64,000 nt of DNA, from contig NZ_JH556657.1 in assembly GCF_000179595.2 (NCBI RefSeq), positions 124,569 through 188,568 on the forward strand. The letters run 5' to 3'. The notes under the pieces are model-generated. The model did not search any database. It was not told the origin of the DNA and worked only from the letters and a program-made list of their open reading frames with translations. The position numbers and the translations under genes are program-made. Positions 43,294 to 51,638 of the stretch are shown here, piece by piece. Source of the stretch: Acetivibrio cellulolyticus CD2 (GTDB taxonomy: Bacteria > Bacillota > Clostridia > Acetivibrionales > Acetivibrionaceae). Numbering within the stretch: the stretch's first letter is position 1; the number at the start of each line of letters is the position of its first letter.

Positions 43294-43632
43294 TTATTTT
43301 ATTAACCTTTCCTCAATAATCTCTTTTAACGCATACGCATCTTTATTTTCAGATTTCTTAAAAAGGATAGAATTCCTATCACCGCTGCATATTTCACCCA
43401 AGTTCTTTTCTTGAATTTTTTCATTACCTTTAGTTATTAGTTGTAAATAACCAAAGGATAGCAATCCAGCCTCTTTAAATCTAATTTTAATAATATCAGA
43501 ATAATTGAACTCATATATACCTTTTATTCTTTGGGCAGCAAAATCTATACCAGCCCTTTCTATTACAATTTTATCACCCTCAATTTTTACTTTCGTGTTT
43601 TTATTATTAGCTTTAAAGAAAAATTCTTTCAA
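43294..43632 (-). CDS. DUF4429-like small protein
   Basis: A 112-residue protein with a pleckstrin-like/DUF4429 pattern: VKIEGDKIVIERAG, then IYEFNYSDIIKIRFKEAGLLSFGYLQ, ending in a helix SENKDAYALKEIIEERLI. It starts with TTG at 43632; GGAGGG lies eight bases upstream inside the last codons of the preceding gene and no other start is available. The two-base gap to the YeeR-like gene implies coupled translation. It is probably an accessory of that membrane protein. Confidence 0.7.
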   Translation of the reverse strand: MKEFFFKANNKNTKVKIEGDKIVIERAGIDFAAQRIKGIYEFNYSDIIKIRFKEAGLLSFGYLQLITKGNEKIQEKNLGEICSGDRNSILFKKSENKDAYALKEIIEERLIK

Positions 43633-43634
43633 TT

Positions 43635-45299
43635 TTATAACCCTCCATCTGATACAATGTTACTTGGTAAATTATCAAAGAAATCTTTTGTTTCCGTGAG
43701 TATCTGTTTTTCCGATGGCAAAGCAATTTTATTTCTCTTACTAATAACATCACATACTATTGGTTTTAATAAGCTTGTAGCATACGATTCCCTATTATCA
43801 GACGCATACATATTTACTAATTCTTTTGCCATCTTAATATCCTTTAGTTTCTTCTCTATCTCTTTAAATTCATCCTCAGAAATAAGGAAATTAATACACA
43901 GCTCATTTAATACTCTACACAATATTTCTGACATTTCTTTTGCATCATCATCTATTATATAATCTAATCCCTTTTTTGAAAGCATTGAACCTGCTGTCCC
44001 AATACTAACAGCCCCAATTACGCCACCAATGATTCCACCTGCTACATTTCCTATTACAGGCACAACACTTCCAGCCACAGCTCCTGCCGCAGCTCCTGCA
44101 AACCAACCCGCGGTCCCGGTTCCTACTCCTGCAACAGTAACAATTGAATTCTTAATTACCTGTTTTTTGGACTGACGGCCTCTGGCACATTGAGTGATAT
44201 CTATGGCCATAAATATTGCTGAAGTAACAAATGCTGTTAATAGATTTCCTCTTAAAATCTTAGATAAGCTATTTTTTGCAGCCACACCATAAATTGCTCT
44301 GCTCCCGGCCCCCCTCATTGCATTTGTAATTAATGCAGATGTTTTAGGCCCCATAACTTTAACAATAGCATCCGATGTTCCCTTAAGGGCTGAGTTCAAA
44401 CCTGTTCTTGAAAGTTGTGAAGCTGCTATAGTGGATAACCAAGTAATTCCTCCAACTTTCAAACCTTCTAAGCAGGCATTCTGAGTTGCCTTTTTTAAAC
44501 CATCACCATTCCATAAGCATGCAGCAAATATTATGGCTGCAGAAATTCCAAATGCACTGGCAGCAATAATAGAACCATTCACTGCATCATATGTTATAGA
44601 TTCAATTTTCCCAAACTTTGCAATATTCTTTGCTTGATCGTATGTAAATCTACCTTTTTGTACGATATTTTTCGCTTCCTTAGGATCAGTCACGCCCTTT
44701 ACTTGACCATTTTTAATTCGGTTTTCCATTGACCTAATTGCATCATTATATAAATCTGACGGCACTTCAACTTTCATTGGGTTCCCATCCGAATTATAAT
44801 ATCTAAACTCTCCGTCTTTAAAACAATCTCCTATGCAACTTGAGCCAGTTTTACAATATTTTGTTTGTATGTATTCTCCATTTACTAGTCTATCAGGCCC
44901 ATTTTTGGCATAATCGTCCCCAACTATTTTTGATTTTTTTCCTGTTGCTTTATCATAAAGATCATTTGCTCTTTCCGCCGCAAACCCATGACCTCCAGGT
45001 GCATTAAAAATCATAGTTTCTGCCGCATTTTCTGCCCCTTTAGCTCCACCTATAGCTGAATCGCTATAGGTTTTACCATCCTTGATTTTAAAAATCTCCC
45101 TACATTTTTTCTCTGTATCAATGCAACGCTGAGAACAGTACATTCCTCCATTATGAGTTATCCAATCTTTCATTGTTTTATTACAGCACTCACACTTCGG
45201 CAATACCTTCAACTCACACTCATCGGAACATACAAAATAGTTATTCTTAGTTTTCCTTAAGTTTTCACTTACAGACCCACAGCATTCCCAGTTTTTCAT
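43635..45299 (-). CDS. YeeR-like membrane protein with N-terminal zinc fingers
   Basis: A 554-residue protein. Cys-rich N-terminus: CCGS..., CSDECELKVLPKCECCNK and MYCSQRCIDTEKKC (about 1-70), likely two or three zinc knuckles. A conserved block like E. coli prophage protein YeeR follows (GGHGFAAERAN, KNGPDRLVNGEYIQTKYC, about 98-175). Then come several hydrophobic segments (about 240-300, 355-375) and a long Gly/Ala-rich stretch (GWFAGAAAGAVAGSVVPVIG, about 395-450). A helical tail ends the protein. The ATG at 45299 follows GAGGTGG. It lies 128 bases after brxL and may be read from the same promoter. The function is unknown; an abortive or membrane effector role is possible. Confidence 0.7.
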   Translation of the reverse strand: MKNWECCGSVSENLRKTKNNYFVCSDECELKVLPKCECCNKTMKDWITHNGGMYCSQRCIDTEKKCREIFKIKDGKTYSDSAIGGAKGAENAAETMIFNAPGGHGFAAERANDLYDKATGKKSKIVGDDYAKNGPDRLVNGEYIQTKYCKTGSSCIGDCFKDGEFRYYNSDGNPMKVEVPSDLYNDAIRSMENRIKNGQVKGVTDPKEAKNIVQKGRFTYDQAKNIAKFGKIESITYDAVNGSIIAASAFGISAAIIFAACLWNGDGLKKATQNACLEGLKVGGITWLSTIAASQLSRTGLNSALKGTSDAIVKVMGPKTSALITNAMRGAGSRAIYGVAAKNSLSKILRGNLLTAFVTSAIFMAIDITQCARGRQSKKQVIKNSIVTVAGVGTGTAGWFAGAAAGAVAGSVVPVIGNVAGGIIGGVIGAVSIGTAGSMLSKKGLDYIIDDDAKEMSEILCRVLNELCINFLISEDEFKEIEKKLKDIKMAKELVNMYASDNRESYATSLLKPIVCDVISKRNKIALPSEKQILTETKDFFDNLPSNIVSDGGL

Positions 45300-45427
45300 T
45301 TAACCCACCTCTTAATTCAATAACTATCACCTTATGAATTATCCTCATCAATTCGAAACTGCACTGCTCTTTCTGAATTCAACTTGAAACCCAAAGCAAT
45401 AAGCATCTGTTAGTAAACTCCATTTAT

Positions 45428-47488
45428 TCACATCGCCCCTAAAGCCTTAAACACAGCATCAATGGGATCAGAATAAAAAATTGGCTGAACCTTAATCAAT
45501 AGATCAGCAGGAACAGTCTGAAAATCAACAACCGAAGCTGCTGGAATCAGTACCTTCTTTGCACCTGCATCCACACACACCTGCAATGTATTTGCAAACT
45601 CCTCAACCTTCGAAATAGTGCCTCCGACTGTCATATTTCCCAACACCACTGTGCTCTCCTGTATTGCTCTTTCTAGGGCTCCAGAACACAAACCAATCAA
45701 TTCTGCAATAGCCAACTCTTCCGTTAATCCAATGCCCTGAAGGTCACTTATATGCATCAAAAAATCCTTTGTCTTGGTACTTATCGAAGCACTTATACTT
45801 TTACTGTTTGCGGTGAAATATCTAAACGCAGTGTCAAGAGCTTCCTTAGCACCCCTATGCGATCCTACACCTGATTTGTCAAATTTGCCAGAACCAGAGA
45901 CCACTTGATTCTCAAGCTTATAGACACCAATCATTCCAGAATCTCCATGGCCAACAGTATAAACATGGCCTGGTTTCCCCATTCCTTCCGGGATGAGCTT
46001 ACCTCCACCTTGTTCTGGAACCGAAACATATTCTTCAGCTAAGGTTTCCTTATTTATATAAGAAAAATGAACATCATAAAATTCCATTCCTCCTATTTTC
46101 TTTAATTGCTCCTTAACTCTTCTTCGGCCTTCTAGTGCATACTTAAGGATTTCTTCGATATCTTCACTTGAATATTCTCCATTGGGATAGAGAAGTTTTA
46201 CAAGACCTGAAACTGTTTTTCTTACAGCAATTACATCCCTTTGATTTAAATTATTGCCAAGCTTAAAGAACTTGTCCAAAGAATCTGCAAAAGATCTTTT
46301 CCTCATTTCTCTAAAGAATTCCGCCATGTAGTCAACAATAAACCCGTAACGATCTGTAAAAAATTCAGGTCTCATTTTTGGAATTTCCCAACCCGGAATA
46401 TAATAGTGCATTCGGTCAAAGAAGGCACTGTCATTCGCCATCTCATCAGGGAATGGTGCAAAAAGGTGTGATGTTTTTATCAAAGTATCCAGACTCTGAT
46501 TGATATTTCCAACGAAAACCATAGAGGCAGAAGCATTCTTTTCTTCTTTCCCCCTTGCAAAAGAACCTGAAGCCATGAAATCCTTCATTATCTGAATACC
46601 ATCTTTGTCTTTGAAGTTGATACCAGCAACCTCGTCAAATGCAACGGTATCCCACATACCAACCAAACCAACTTTTCTTGTGGACATATTATAAAAAAGA
46701 TTAGCAACAGTAGACTGCCCTCCGGAAATAAGAATGCTGTTTGGCGATATTTCTTTATAAACATGCGATTTGCCTGTTCCTCTTGGACCTAATTCACAAG
46801 TATTATAATTATTCTCAACTAAAGGCACCAACCTTAGTAAAAGATGCCATTTAACCCTGTTCTCTAATTGTGTCGGTTCCATACCGGTAGATCTTATTAA
46901 AACATCTATCCATTCATCCTTTGAAAAATTCTTTCTCCCTTCAAAAATCTCACTGATATCCATATTGGGCATCTGTATCGGCTTTAGACTGCTAATGTTA
47001 AAGGGGCTTTGTCCTTTTGCCTCTTCATCAAAATAGTAATCCATTTTCATTATGCACCATATACCGCCTACCAACAGCTTGTCAAACTCCTTAACATAGC
47101 TTGCTGAAATAGGCACACGTTTTAAGCCAAGATTTGAAAACTCAGCTTCGTACTGGTCTTTTTTCTCATTCAACGCCACAGATACTTTATCGATTATGGA
47201 ATAATGTCCCATCTCTTTAATCTTCGATTTCACTTTTTCTGCTTCATCCGGTCTTACAAAATTTTCAGCCAGAATCTTCTTTACCCGCTCAACACCCTCT
47301 TCTATGCTCTTCTCGTCATCAGTAGCACAGTACATCCCCAAAAGATATTCGAGCACATATACAGGTACATTTGCACCCTCTTTTATAAGCTTTGTCAAGT
47401 CTTTCCTGACAACTCTTCCAGCAAAATAAGTATTTAGCTTTTTGTCCAAATCAACAGCTTGCTCATTTATGTTTTCCAAACCCGACAC
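45428..47488 (-). CDS. brxL: BrxL, Lon-like AAA+ protein of type 1 BREX
   Basis: Last core gene of the BREX locus, 686 residues, normal length. The N-terminal domain is followed by an AAA+ core with Walker A GPRGTGKSHVYKEISPNSIL and FDEVAGINFKDKDGIQIM (Walker B region). A Lon-protease-like C-terminal domain (about 500-686) contains VGGTISKVEEFANTLQVCVD then AGAKKVLIPAAS. I do not see the usual GPSAG serine motif of Lon, so proteolysis is doubtful. It starts with GTG three bases after pglZ. In studied systems BrxL oligomerises on DNA and is needed for phage restriction but not for host methylation. Confidence 0.93.
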   Translation of the reverse strand: MSGLENINEQAVDLDKKLNTYFAGRVVRKDLTKLIKEGANVPVYVLEYLLGMYCATDDEKSIEEGVERVKKILAENFVRPDEAEKVKSKIKEMGHYSIIDKVSVALNEKKDQYEAEFSNLGLKRVPISASYVKEFDKLLVGGIWCIMKMDYYFDEEAKGQSPFNISSLKPIQMPNMDISEIFEGRKNFSKDEWIDVLIRSTGMEPTQLENRVKWHLLLRLVPLVENNYNTCELGPRGTGKSHVYKEISPNSILISGGQSTVANLFYNMSTRKVGLVGMWDTVAFDEVAGINFKDKDGIQIMKDFMASGSFARGKEEKNASASMVFVGNINQSLDTLIKTSHLFAPFPDEMANDSAFFDRMHYYIPGWEIPKMRPEFFTDRYGFIVDYMAEFFREMRKRSFADSLDKFFKLGNNLNQRDVIAVRKTVSGLVKLLYPNGEYSSEDIEEILKYALEGRRRVKEQLKKIGGMEFYDVHFSYINKETLAEEYVSVPEQGGGKLIPEGMGKPGHVYTVGHGDSGMIGVYKLENQVVSGSGKFDKSGVGSHRGAKEALDTAFRYFTANSKSISASISTKTKDFLMHISDLQGIGLTEELAIAELIGLCSGALERAIQESTVVLGNMTVGGTISKVEEFANTLQVCVDAGAKKVLIPAASVVDFQTVPADLLIKVQPIFYSDPIDAVFKALGAM

Positions 47489-47491
47489 CCC

Positions 47492-50053
47492 CTAGAAATC
47501 AAAATCGCTTACGATTCCAAGACTTATTTTAAAAGGTATTTTTTCTTTTGTTATTCCAGTGTCTACATCATTTATTATCAAATAGTAATCTTTATTTTTA
47601 TCATAATCCATAGATTTCAATACAAATTTGACACTTATATTACGGCTTTCAGGAGTGTCAGTCTTTTTATTTGCAATAATTATTTCTTCATTACTAATCA
47701 TTTGGTCGGCTTCATCCACCATATAAACTTTATAACTTGCTTCAACCCTCTTTCCTTCCACCTTTTCAGACTGAAAGAAATTGAGTGTAAAGATGCTATT
47801 TGTTATTTTCCTTATTGCATTGGTAAGCTTTACTTCTACCTTTTCAATATCTTTACTGCCAACTTGTCCTCGCCGTATATTTTTATAGCTTATAAGCGGT
47901 AATACAATTTCCTGAAGGCTTGCTCCTCCATGTACAAAGTTTAATCCTGGCCCTTGGATTTTAAATCTTATATTTGCCTTCGGTATATATACAGATATAT
48001 TTGAATCATTTCCAAGCAAAGGCTTCATCGAAAAGCCAAGCAGTCCATCTATACTTCGCTTTTTCGTGGAAAGTGCATATCTCCTTCCACTTTCAATAAA
48101 ATCAAGCTTTTCCTTTTCAATTTTATCACTTTCCTCTAATGCATCTCTCTGATATATGAAGCCATGATCAGCTGTAACATATATATTGGTTCCACTTAAG
48201 TCATCCCTGATAATTCTGATTAAATCACAAATATCATTAATAGCTTCTTCCGTACCCTTAAAGGCATAAATCTCTGTAGGATACTTATCCCCAAATGCAT
48301 CAATGCTGTTGTGGTATATATATATAAGTTTTTTCCCTTTGAAGAAATCACGCCTTTTTGGCTTATTCATCGCAAAAAGCTCTTTAGCATCAAGTGCAAC
48401 ACTATCACTTACATATTCGTTTAATATTTTATTTCTTCCTTCCAAAGAGCTCGAATTAATGCCATCGACATATACAAGGCCGCTATCTTTAAGTTCTATA
48501 CTGGTGCTTGGCAGTAATGCTGGCATACCAAACTTAGAAATAGAAGGTAATACTCCAGTCATTGAAGTGATTTCCGCACTTCCCATCGTTTCGGTATTCA
48601 GCCTGTCAAGAATTTCAGTAGCCACTTCATATCTTAGGGCGTCGGATACAATTACAAATACTCTATCCCCAGAATTTACTTTATGCCTGATAACCTGATC
48701 ATAAAAGCTTCTCTGTCTTTTTACTGATTGTATTTGAACCTCCTCAAAGTCCATATCATCTATAGACTTTGACCATGCATAGCTAAGCTCACTGACAAAC
48801 CAGTTAGTGTAAATATTTTCAACAAGATCTTTTAATTTCTTGATTATTTCACTGTCATTGTCTGAATCATAGGCAACATAAAACTTGCGATAATACAAAT
48901 CCATTTTGTAGTATTCATTGCAGTAAGCTTTATAGATTTCTTCCGCTCCTGTCATAGGAATACCCATATTATATAACTTCTTGAATTCAAACATCTTGAC
49001 AGTAAAATATAACGCTTCATAAATCGCTTCATACTTGCTATAAAAATGCTTGCTTTTTCTTGCATCTATCAGCTTTATATAAAGCTCATAATCCTCTAAT
49101 TTATGTTCAATTGCGTTGGTTATGTATACAATTATTGCTCTATCTACATAAGGGAACACATTAGTTTCCAATATATCTGTTATCTCTACCTTACTACAGA
49201 TGAATTCAATTCCAATTTCCTTTTCAATCATCAAGGCATATTCATCAAAGGCAGCAGAATCCTTAACATGGTTCATCCACCTATCTATAAAAATCAGGCA
49301 ATTGGATCTGGAAGCCTTTCCAATATAAACCTTAACATTTTCCAGATCATTCTCGTCCAAGGTATGGCTGAGTGCTGTAATCATAAGGTGCATCATTAAC
49401 TTTTCAAGTGTTTTTTCTTCAAGTTTATACCCATAATTTTTCTCTACATAGCCCCAAAATCTGTTAAGGCTAAAAAAGCTATCTATTCGATCAAGGTATT
49501 TGTTTTCTTCATCGTTTAAGCCTTCTATTAAAATAACTCTGAGGCTTTCCTCAAAATCAGGTGATTTCAAACCGCATAAAGCACTAATGATGGCTATTTC
49601 AATAACTTCCTCATTATAATTCTCAATAGCAAAGGATTTAAACTTCTTATATCTTTCTTTATTATCAAAAAATTTCTCATTTTCTTTTACAACAGCCCTA
49701 AGAGAAGGATCAATACCCATATCCCTCATAATTAATGAAATATTATCAGCAAAAAATCTCTTTGAATACAACAAGCAATCAATAAGCCAGTTGTCGATAT
49801 CCTCCTTGAGGTCTTCATTGGTATAAATCAAAAAATCAGAATAAGTATCTTCCTCTTCAAGAAGATACTTTATATAAAAATAGTTGTTGTTTTCAAGCTT
49901 ATGTTTTTTTACACCTTCGAGTTCTATTTCATCTATTGTATTTATAAATTTTTTATCTCTGTCCAGCCAAAATACTATTTTACGAACTTGTCCATCTTTC
50001 AACGGTTCCTTAAATACATTTTGGAGAGACTTAACAATTTCTTCAATATTCAC
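47492..50053 (-). CDS. pglZ: PglZ, alkaline-phosphatase-fold protein of BREX
   Basis: 853 residues, typical of type 1 BREX PglZ. The C-terminal two thirds carry the alkaline-phosphatase superfamily fold: metal-binding Asp in VFVIVSDALRYEVATEIL, then TADHGFIYQRDALEESDKIE (DH metal ligands) and FVHGGASLQEIVLPLISYKN (last His). The N-terminal region is helical. The start is GTG at 50053 after GAGGTGAAAG. It follows the nuclease-like gene by 28 bases and precedes brxL by 3. It is required in known BREX systems for both modification and defence; its substrate is unsettled. Confidence 0.94.
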   Translation of the reverse strand: MNIEEIVKSLQNVFKEPLKDGQVRKIVFWLDRDKKFINTIDEIELEGVKKHKLENNNYFYIKYLLEEEDTYSDFLIYTNEDLKEDIDNWLIDCLLYSKRFFADNISLIMRDMGIDPSLRAVVKENEKFFDNKERYKKFKSFAIENYNEEVIEIAIISALCGLKSPDFEESLRVILIEGLNDEENKYLDRIDSFFSLNRFWGYVEKNYGYKLEEKTLEKLMMHLMITALSHTLDENDLENVKVYIGKASRSNCLIFIDRWMNHVKDSAAFDEYALMIEKEIGIEFICSKVEITDILETNVFPYVDRAIIVYITNAIEHKLEDYELYIKLIDARKSKHFYSKYEAIYEALYFTVKMFEFKKLYNMGIPMTGAEEIYKAYCNEYYKMDLYYRKFYVAYDSDNDSEIIKKLKDLVENIYTNWFVSELSYAWSKSIDDMDFEEVQIQSVKRQRSFYDQVIRHKVNSGDRVFVIVSDALRYEVATEILDRLNTETMGSAEITSMTGVLPSISKFGMPALLPSTSIELKDSGLVYVDGINSSSLEGRNKILNEYVSDSVALDAKELFAMNKPKRRDFFKGKKLIYIYHNSIDAFGDKYPTEIYAFKGTEEAINDICDLIRIIRDDLSGTNIYVTADHGFIYQRDALEESDKIEKEKLDFIESGRRYALSTKKRSIDGLLGFSMKPLLGNDSNISVYIPKANIRFKIQGPGLNFVHGGASLQEIVLPLISYKNIRRGQVGSKDIEKVEVKLTNAIRKITNSIFTLNFFQSEKVEGKRVEASYKVYMVDEADQMISNEEIIIANKKTDTPESRNISVKFVLKSMDYDKNKDYYLIINDVDTGITKEKIPFKISLGIVSDFDF

Positions 50054-50081
50054 GCTTTCACCTCAAGACCTTTTTCTACTT

Positions 50082-50603
50082 TTACGATTCAGTTGCACAG
50101 ACTTCAAATTTGTAATCAGGAAATTTATTGTTCCACTCTTCCATATTCAAAACTTCAAAATGATCAATCAGATTTTGAGAAAGATCTTTGAGGTTTTCTT
50201 GAAGACTAAAAGGCAATTTTCTCTTAATTTTCCCAGCAAGCATTTTTCTAACAACAGTGTCTGCTTTTGCACACTCTACAACAAAATAGTATTCTCTTGA
50301 TTTATTTGAATTTCCAATCTTATTACTAACATAAACTAAACTCTCGTAGTATTTTTTTGCATATTTAATATGTTCTTCATCTTTAAAAATCTTTTCCTCA
50401 AATGCTCTTGGATTATTAGCATTCGGAATAGTGGAATTTTTATATTCCATAAATATAACATTACTATCAGTAAGTATAATTAAATCTACATCACTCAAAA
50501 GACTAAACTTATTATATGAGTCATGCAACTCAACAATTTCCATAGCCTTATTGCAGTCAATTTTAAAAAACTTGTTTTCTTCTATAAATATTTTATCCGG
50601 CAT
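50082..50603 (-). CDS. Small protein with nuclease-like D..ExK signature inside BREX
   Basis: A 173-residue soluble protein, not a core BREX component. The start at 50603 has GGGGG six bases ahead; the longer frame from 50636 overlaps the ATPase gene. Residues 38-55 read DVDLIILTDSNVIFMEYK: an Asp on one strand and E-x-K on the next (D40, E53, K55), the geometry of PD-(D/E)xK nucleases. A further strand REYYFVVECAK and a helical C-terminus follow. It sits one base after the AAA ATPase gene and 28 before pglZ. Inference: an ATPase-controlled nuclease effector. Alternatively it could be an ATPase-binding subunit without activity. Confidence 0.6.
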   Translation of the reverse strand: MPDKIFIEENKFFKIDCNKAMEIVELHDSYNKFSLLSDVDLIILTDSNVIFMEYKNSTIPNANNPRAFEEKIFKDEEHIKYAKKYYESLVYVSNKIGNSNKSREYYFVVECAKADTVVRKMLAGKIKRKLPFSLQENLKDLSQNLIDHFEVLNMEEWNNKFPDYKFEVCATES

Positions 50604-50604
50604 G

Positions 50605-51621
50605 TTAATCCCCCATATTCTTATCAAGAACCTCATCTAACAGTTTGTCATATGCAGATATTATAGGATTCTTCCTGAGTTCCCTGAAATTACTGCACTG
50701 ATCAAAGGACACGGAGCCATCCTCATTCTTATAAAGCGAAAAATATCTAATATCATCAGCCTCAGTAGACCTTATCTCAAAATACTTTGAAAGCACATAA
50801 TCATGAGTGGAAATAAATATTTGTACACCTTCCCTTTGAAGCTCAAGGAGTATTTCAACCAGAGCAGGTATTGCTTTGGGGTTTAAATTTGCTTCTGGTT
50901 CATCCCAGAATAAAATCGTACCCTTTTCAAGCGTACCATTTTTTATTAGCTGCCACAAAAGGGCAAGCTTCCGCAAACCTTCTGCAACCAAATGAAACTC
51001 TATTTTTGCCTGTGTTCCCGGTTTCAGATAAAACTTTTCATCACTAATTGTAACTGTACCAAGAGTAATATCCTTTAATCTATCCAAATACTTCTTTTTA
51101 CCAACAGTATTAGGACCACGGTTTATATCAATTTTTGCACTAGCTATAATGTCTAAATACGTCTCATCAAAATCAATAACATCTTTATGATACGCTGACT
51201 CAAACTGATATGCATTCGCTAGAATCTCCTTTGCAGGAATAAATGTACTTATAAGATCTGCATTAACATTTTCCCATTTTTCTTCTCCAGTAGTTTCCGA
51301 TTCCCACTTTTTAGTTCTTGTTGTAAATTTAGTCGACATTGTACTCTTATTTGAAACAACCTCAATTTGTGTTGTATCCCCGCCTTTTCCTCTTGAAACC
51401 AATCTGTTAATGTTTAAATCATCAGGTCTAAAAACTTTGACTAGCTTTTGCGAAAAAGAAACAGTTTTCCTTGAAGCCTGACAAGCAGCATATAAGGTTT
51501 TCATAATATGAGTTTTTCCTGTCCCATTTTCTCCTACAAATATGTTTATACCTTTCGAAAACTCCATATCAAGCTTTGAGAATACAGTAAAATTTGATAG
51601 CTTTAATTTTTTTAATGACAT
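50605..51621 (-). CDS. SMC/RecF-like AAA ATPase inserted in BREX
   Basis: A 338-residue ABC-type ATPase of the AAA_15/AAA_21 class. The N-terminus LKLSNFTVFSKLDMEFSKGI is typical. Walker A is GENGTGKT (about 31-38); Walker B and D-loop are ILFWDEPEANLNPKAIPALV (near 245), and the H-loop is FISTHDYVLSKYF. There is only a short coiled insert and no TOPRIM domain, unlike OLD nucleases. The start is 51621, since GGGAGGTG lies six bases upstream. It lies 17 bases after pglX and 1 before the nuclease-like gene. ATPase-plus-small-effector pairs of this design occur in other phage-defence systems (Septu/PtuAB-like), so a second defence layer is inferred. Confidence 0.85.
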   Translation of the reverse strand: MSLKKLKLSNFTVFSKLDMEFSKGINIFVGENGTGKTHIMKTLYAACQASRKTVSFSQKLVKVFRPDDLNINRLVSRGKGGDTTQIEVVSNKSTMSTKFTTRTKKWESETTGEEKWENVNADLISTFIPAKEILANAYQFESAYHKDVIDFDETYLDIIASAKIDINRGPNTVGKKKYLDRLKDITLGTVTISDEKFYLKPGTQAKIEFHLVAEGLRKLALLWQLIKNGTLEKGTILFWDEPEANLNPKAIPALVEILLELQREGVQIFISTHDYVLSKYFEIRSTEADDIRYFSLYKNEDGSVSFDQCSNFRELRKNPIISAYDKLLDEVLDKNMGD

Positions 51622-51638
51622 ACTCAGCACCTCCCTTT

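Noticed and set aside
45428..47488. BrxL considered as an active Lon protease
   Set aside because: The C-terminal domain has the Lon fold pattern but I see no GPSAG-type serine motif, so protease activity is not claimed.
50605..51621. ATPase considered as an OLD-family nuclease or PARIS AriA
   Set aside because: It has no TOPRIM domain and is shorter than AriA; the neighbour is not recognisably a DUF4435/TOPRIM protein.
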